Below, in pieces: positions 59,832-64,000 of a stretch of DNA of 64,000 bases. The notes below the pieces were generated by a model. That model was not told the origin of the DNA. It did not search any database and saw only the letters and a list, made by a program, of their open reading frames with translations. Where the stretch lies: contig NZ_MDZB01000022.1 in the NCBI RefSeq assembly GCF_001816145.1, positions 1 through 64,000 of the forward strand, read 5' to 3'. Each line of letters opens with the position of its first letter. Position 1 is the first letter of the stretch. A program made the translations under genes and the position numbers. This DNA comes from Hymenobacter lapidarius (GTDB lineage: Bacteria; Bacteroidota; Bacteroidia; Cytophagales; Hymenobacteraceae).

Positions 59832-62315
59832 CTACTTCGCGCCCTGAATCTCAGCGACGGCTTTCTCCACCGTTTGCTGCGTTTCGGCGGCGTTGGGGCT
59901 GCCGGCTTTCGGCATCAGGCTTTGCAGCAGGCCAATTACGGGCTTGTCGGCGCCGTAGCTCTTGTACTTCACGGCCAGTGTTTTCAGGCGGGTTACGCCC
60001 TCGTTAAAGGCTGTGGCATCATTGAGGCGGCCGAGCATGGTCGCCATCGGCTCCATCAGGTTGAACTGGCCCTGGGGGCGGGCCGCGTCAAACTTATCGC
60101 GCACATACGCCCATTGTTCCAGGGAGCCGTACTTGGCGTATACTTCCGTCACGGCCTGGGCCAGAGTGCCGTTGCTGTCGGTTTCATACGTTTTGGCGCG
60201 GGCCAATGCCTGCGCGGGTTGTAGCGTTGCAAGCGCCACCAGGGCTGCGCCCTGCACACTATAAGACTGGCTGCTGAGCTGCTGGGCGAAGAATTTTTCG
60301 TTCTTCTTATCCTTCAGTTTGGCTACCGCTATCAGCAGTTCGGGCAGCACCAGCGGGTCTTTCTCGGCCGCGAGGCGCTTGCTCAAGGTGGGCGTTGCGG
60401 CTTTGGCCACGGCGGCATCGTCCAGCTTCAGGGCCTCCAGCGCCGCAACGCGCACGCCGTAGAACTTGTCGTTGAGGGCTGCTGCCAGCACGCCACGAGC
60501 GGCGGCGTTGGTGGTTTGCTCCTTGGCGGCAGCGGCCAGCGCCTCAATCCGGTCCACGAACAAGGGCGCTTTGTTGTACTGAAACGCATACTCACCGAAG
60601 GGCTTGTTGTCGGTTTTCTGCCACAGGGTTTTCTTGTTGGCGTCCACGTTCACCAGCTCGGGCTTGGCCGAAAGGGGCATGCTGAAGGTCTGGGTGGTCT
60701 CCGTCATCTCCACTTGCTGGCGCTGCTTCCTGCCGTTCACGTAGTAGTCGATGGCGAAGGGCAGGCGGAACGGCTGGCCTGGCTGGGTTTGCTTCACGGT
60801 CACGGACTGCACTTTTTTGGTCGCGTCCCAGGCGTAGTCGATGGTCACCACCGGATGGCCCGGCGCGAAGTACCACTGGTTATAGAACCAGTTCAGGTCC
60901 TGGCCCGACACGGCTTCGAAGGCCAGGCGCATCTGGTGGGCTTCGCCGTTGCCGAATTTGTTGTCCTGGAGGTATTTCTGCAGGCCGGCAAAGAACACGT
61001 CGTCGCCGAGGTAGGTGCGCAGCATATCCACGATGGCGCCGCCTTTCTGGTAGCTCACCAGGTCAAACACGTCTTCCTGGCTGTCGTAGTGGAAGCGCAC
61101 CAGGTTTTTAGTGGCGTCGCGCGGGCTGCTGAGGTAGCGGCGCAGGTAGCGGTAGTAGTGCGCGTCGGCGGCGTCGCGGCCGTACTTGTGCTCGGCGTAG
61201 AGGCCTTCCGAGAAGTCGGCCATCGACTCGTTCACGGTGATGTTCGACCAGGATTCGGCCGTCACGTAGTCGCCGAACCACTGGTGAAACAGCTCGTGGG
61301 CAATCACGGATTCGTTCTGGTACTCGCGGTCCAGCAGCTCGCGGTCGGTCATCTGCACCTGCTCGCCGTGCAGGGTGGCGGTGGTGTTTTCCATGGCGCC
61401 GCTCACGTAATCGCGGGCCACAATCTGGGCGTACTTATTCCAGGGGTACTCCACGCCGAGGCGGTTGGAGTAGAACTCCAGCATGTCGGTGGTGTTGCCA
61501 AAAATCTGCTTGGCGAAGGGCGCGTACTTGGGCTCCATGTAGTAGCTCACTTCCTTGCCGCGCCAGGTGTCCTTGGTGATGCGGAAGTCGCCCACGGCCA
61601 TCATAAACAGGTAGGGCGCGTGGGGCAGGTCCATTTTCCAGGTGTCGGTGCGCAGGCCGGGGCCGGCGGGCTTCTGGCTCACCAAGGCGCCGTTGCTCAG
61701 CGTGACGTACTTGCTGGGCACGGTCATGCTGATTTCCTGGGTGGTTTTCTGGTTGGGGCGGTCGATGGTGGGGAACCAGGCCGACGAGGCTTCGGTCTCG
61801 CCCTGCGTCCAGATTTGCACGGGCTTGCCGGCCACGGCGCTGTCGGGGTTGATAAAGTACAGGCCTTTGGCGTCGGTGATGGCGGCGCTGCCCTGCACCT
61901 TCAACTCATCGGGCTTCGAAATGTAGTCGATGTACACGACGTATTGCTCGCCGGGCTTGAAGGTTTTGCCCAGGTTGATGCGCAGGTTGGCGCCATCGGT
62001 GTAGGTGTACTTCAGGGGCGTTTGCTGGTCGCCGTTCATCAAGGCCACGGCCTTGATGTCCATGCCCTTGGCGTCGAGCCGCAGCGTGTCGGTAGGGTAG
62101 CCGTGGGGCTTGAGCGTAATCCAGGTTTTGCCGTAGAGGTAGCGCTTAGCGTAGTCAAAACGCACGTCGAGTTTGGTGTGCACCAGGTCGTTGATTTTGG
62201 TGGCGGAGGCGCGGTAGGGCGATTCCGCCATCGCGGCAGGAGCGGCCGGAGCCTGAGCCAGGGCCGGCGTGGTGGCCACCAGGCCCATCAGGCCCAGCGC
62301 AAAAAGATGCTTCAT
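59832..62315 (-). CDS. Secreted M1-family aminopeptidase
   Basis: 827 aa from ATG 62315 (MKHLFALGLMGLVATTPALA signal; longer frame upstream ignored). Gluzincin motif HELFHQWFG with H340, E341, H344 and third ligand E363 in NESMADF; substrate site GAMEN upstream. Lengthy C-terminal HEAT-like region (about 590-827). Removes N-terminal amino acids from peptides in the periplasm. Monocistronic; no partner peptidase nearby. Confidence 0.94.
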   Translation of the reverse strand: MKHLFALGLMGLVATTPALAQAPAAPAAMAESPYRASATKINDLVHTKLDVRFDYAKRYLYGKTWITLKPHGYPTDTLRLDAKGMDIKAVALMNGDQQTPLKYTYTDGANLRINLGKTFKPGEQYVVYIDYISKPDELKVQGSAAITDAKGLYFINPDSAVAGKPVQIWTQGETEASSAWFPTIDRPNQKTTQEISMTVPSKYVTLSNGALVSQKPAGPGLRTDTWKMDLPHAPYLFMMAVGDFRITKDTWRGKEVSYYMEPKYAPFAKQIFGNTTDMLEFYSNRLGVEYPWNKYAQIVARDYVSGAMENTTATLHGEQVQMTDRELLDREYQNESVIAHELFHQWFGDYVTAESWSNITVNESMADFSEGLYAEHKYGRDAADAHYYRYLRRYLSSPRDATKNLVRFHYDSQEDVFDLVSYQKGGAIVDMLRTYLGDDVFFAGLQKYLQDNKFGNGEAHQMRLAFEAVSGQDLNWFYNQWYFAPGHPVVTIDYAWDATKKVQSVTVKQTQPGQPFRLPFAIDYYVNGRKQRQQVEMTETTQTFSMPLSAKPELVNVDANKKTLWQKTDNKPFGEYAFQYNKAPLFVDRIEALAAAAKEQTTNAAARGVLAAALNDKFYGVRVAALEALKLDDAAVAKAATPTLSKRLAAEKDPLVLPELLIAVAKLKDKKNEKFFAQQLSSQSYSVQGAALVALATLQPAQALARAKTYETDSNGTLAQAVTEVYAKYGSLEQWAYVRDKFDAARPQGQFNLMEPMATMLGRLNDATAFNEGVTRLKTLAVKYKSYGADKPVIGLLQSLMPKAGSPNAAETQQTVEKAVAEIQGAK

Positions 62316-62485
62316 GAAAACGGTTTGGATAAGAATGATTTGCGCAAAGGGCACCGCTATTGCTTCCGCGTTGCCCATTCGCCTGCTAAAGTAGGGACAG
62401 AGACAGTAGCGCGGGGCGGGGCTTCGCCTTGCCGCGCCAGTGGGGTAAAGTTGTTTGGGTGCCGTTCGGAGTCGCGAAGCACTAC

Positions 62486-62514
62486 TTTGCGCTGCTGTTC
62501 GTGCCGTAAGTTTG
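62486..62514 (+). promoter_or_regulatory. -33/-7 promoter upstream of TonB receptor
   Basis: TTTG at 62486-62489, then TAAGTTTG at 62507-62514 (17-base spacing), a match to the Bacteroidota consensus, 22 bases before the ATG. Confidence 0.55.
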
Positions 62515-62536
62515 TGGTCTCATTCAACCACGCCTG

Positions 62537-64000
62537 ATGCTTTCTTCACGCCTTACCGCGCTCAGTTTCCTTCTCGTTCCTTCCCTCACCACGTTGGCCC
62601 AGGCACCGGCCGACAGCAGTCGCGCCCTGCGCGAAGTCACGGTATACGCCTCACGTCTGAGCCAGCCGCTGAACCAGACCGGGCGCGCCGTGACCGTTAT
62701 TTCCGGGGCCAGCATTGCGCGCTATCCCGTCAATTCCATCGATGATTTGCTGCGCTGCCTGCCGGCCCTGGAAGTGCAGAGCCGCGGCCCTTTCGGGGCG
62801 CAGGCCGATGTGAGCCTGCGCGGCAGCACCTTCAACCAGGTGCTTTTTCTGCTGGATGGCATGCGGCTCAACGACCCGCTTTCGGGCCACTTTGGCGCGT
62901 ACCTGCCCATTACGCCCGCCGAAATCGAGCAGATTGAAATCATTCGCGGGGCCGGTGCCGCCCTCTACGGCCCCGATGCCGTGGGCGGCGTCATCAACAT
63001 CGTCACCAAAACCTTCGCCGCCACCGAGCGTCGCGACGAGGCCGAGCTGACGAGCACCACCATGCGCGGCGAATGGAACCTGTGGCACACCAATACCGGC
63101 GGCTTTCTGGCCAAAAACAAGCTGCGCGTGGGCGGCGGCATTTTGCTGAATACCACCGACGGCCAGCTGCGCGCCGCCCCCAGCAAGCTGCGCAGCGACG
63201 CCAACCTGAAAACGTATTCCCTCTCCGCCGCCTACGAGCTGGCGCCCAAGCTGAGCGTGGCCGCCCGCGCCAGCCTGGACCGCCGCGACTACAACGCCCA
63301 GTATTTCTACACCACCAACCCTGCCGACCAGGCCCGCGAAACCACCAACCGCGACTGGTACCAGGGACAGGTGCGCTACCAGCACAACGAGCGCGCCCGC
63401 ACCGAGGCCCAGTTTTCGACCAGCCGCAGCACCGACTACTACGTGTTCACGCCCACGTCCGTCGCCAGCGACCACCTCATGCACTACACCAACCTGCTGC
63501 TCAGCCACCAGCAGCAGGTTGGAGACAAGGTGCGCGCCACCCTGGGCACCCAGGCCGACCGCCGCGCCGTGCGCAGCAACGACCGGGGCAACCACGCCCA
63601 ATGGCATTACGCCGCCTTTGGCGTAGTGGCGGTGACGCCCACGCCCGGCCTGGCCCTCACCGGTGGCCTACGCCTCGACCACGACCAGGCCTACGGCACC
63701 GAACTGGTGCCGCAGCTGAACGTGAGCCAGCAAATAGGGGAGGTGCTGACCGTGCGCGGCGCCATCGGCCGGGCCATTCGGGCGCCCGATTTTACTGAGC
63801 GCTACACGTCCAACGGCCGCGCCGGCATCGTTCCGAACGGTTTCAACGTTGGCAATCCGGAATTGCAGGCCGAACGCACGCTCAACTACGAGGCGGGCGT
63901 GGACTACCGACCCTTGCCCGGCCTCACGGCCAAAGCCACGTATTTCCTGCGGAAGGGCAACAATCAAATCGACTACGTGCCCGTGTCCGGCGCGCAGGTA
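62537..64000 (+). CDS. TonB-dependent outer-membrane receptor, BtuB-like (partial)
   Basis: 488 codons from ATG 62537, open to the window end. Signal peptide (LSFLLVPSLTTLAQ), then a plug domain at about 45-160 with VTVISGASIARYPVNSIDDL, VSLRGSTFNQVLFLLDGMR and YGPDAVGGVINIVTK, followed by barrel strands. The plug resembles BtuB-type vitamin B12/siderophore receptors. No SusD-like gene in view and no cobalamin riboswitch recognised upstream, so the substrate is open. C-terminal barrel is off the window. Confidence 0.9.
   Translation, partial: MLSSRLTALSFLLVPSLTTLAQAPADSSRALREVTVYASRLSQPLNQTGRAVTVISGASIARYPVNSIDDLLRCLPALEVQSRGPFGAQADVSLRGSTFNQVLFLLDGMRLNDPLSGHFGAYLPITPAEIEQIEIIRGAGAALYGPDAVGGVINIVTKTFAATERRDEAELTSTTMRGEWNLWHTNTGGFLAKNKLRVGGGILLNTTDGQLRAAPSKLRSDANLKTYSLSAAYELAPKLSVAARASLDRRDYNAQYFYTTNPADQARETTNRDWYQGQVRYQHNERARTEAQFSTSRSTDYYVFTPTSVASDHLMHYTNLLLSHQQQVGDKVRATLGTQADRRAVRSNDRGNHAQWHYAAFGVVAVTPTPGLALTGGLRLDHDQAYGTELVPQLNVSQQIGEVLTVRGAIGRAIRAPDFTERYTSNGRAGIVPNGFNVGNPELQAERTLNYEAGVDYRPLPGLTAKATYFLRKGNNQIDYVPVSGAQV

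Noticed and set aside
62379..62536. Cobalamin riboswitch upstream of the BtuB-like receptor
   Set aside because: No B12-box sequence could be found in the 158-base upstream region; only a promoter-like pair is present.
60516..62537. 673 aa plus-strand frame opposite the M1 aminopeptidase
   Set aside because: Gly/Val/His-rich shadow running through the whole aminopeptidase gene; the minus-strand protein has full catalytic motifs.
1..64000. tRNA or rRNA genes
   Set aside because: No acceptor/anticodon-loop patterns or rRNA core sequences were recognised by eye. A tRNAscan/Infernal run would be the decisive check.

Overview
The window reads as chromosome of a GC-rich Bacteroidota, most like Hymenobacter or a close Cytophagales relative. 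Evidence: a type IX secretion C-terminal sorting domain (14210-16980), TAnnTTTG -7 promoter boxes without clear Shine-Dalgarno sites, Tat-signal TldD proteins, BatA/DUF58/MoxR and DUF4159 genes, a CarboxypepD_reg-like surface protein and a TonB-dependent receptor. The exception is the first ~1.25 kb, which is AT-rich and looks transferred.

Layout. 1-1222: the tail of an IS1-family transposase abuts a DUF262 gene that has lost its 5' part, followed by an intact HEPN gene; this looks like a wrecked defence module. 1.7-3.8 kb: a TPR sensor histidine kinase. 3.9-6.7 kb: a secreted S9 peptidase. 7.0-12.8 kb: two TesA-like esterases around an OmpA lipoprotein and a ybbA-ybbP ABC exporter; the tesA/ybbAP divergent pair is the same arrangement as in E. 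coli. 13.2-17 kb: murI and a frameshifted T9SS cargo protein. 17.2-27.5 kb: a minus-strand MoxR-DUF58-BatA-DUF4175 block, plus DUF4159 beyond one opposite-strand gene. 27.6-38.4 kb: three tandem tldD-tldE pairs, with a carboxypeptidase-regulatory-like protein between pairs two and one; the last tldE is frameshifted. 38.7-39.5 kb: a PAP2 phosphatase. 39.8-48.2 kb: a complete reductive pyrimidine-degradation cluster (preT, preA, dihydropyrimidinase, beta-ureidopropionase, class III aminotransferase, semialdehyde dehydrogenase). 48.9-54.2 kb: xdhC and a three-subunit molybdenum aldehyde oxidase (paoABC-like). 54.9-57.1 kb: a two-component system. 57.2-59.7 kb: a SulP transporter with beta-carbonic anhydrase. 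59.8-62.3 kb: an M1 aminopeptidase. 62.5 kb to the end: a BtuB-like TonB receptor that runs off the window.

How it works together. The pyrimidine cluster should take uracil/thymine to beta-alanine/beta-aminoisobutyrate and on to acetyl-CoA/propionyl-CoA. The SulP-carbonic anhydrase pair suggests bicarbonate handling. The MoxR block is an envelope/stress AAA+ system of unknown substrate. The S9, M1 and TldDE peptidases suggest a peptide-degrading lifestyle.

Most unusual structural feature: nearly every gap between co-oriented genes in the pyrimidine and tldDE clusters, and one in the MoxR cluster, is filled almost from stop codon to next start codon by one long inverted repeat with arms of 25-34 bp. 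These belong to several unrelated sequence families. Some are built from 7-bp repeat units; others are copies of a GTCATGCTGAGC REP-like palindrome that recurs through the window.
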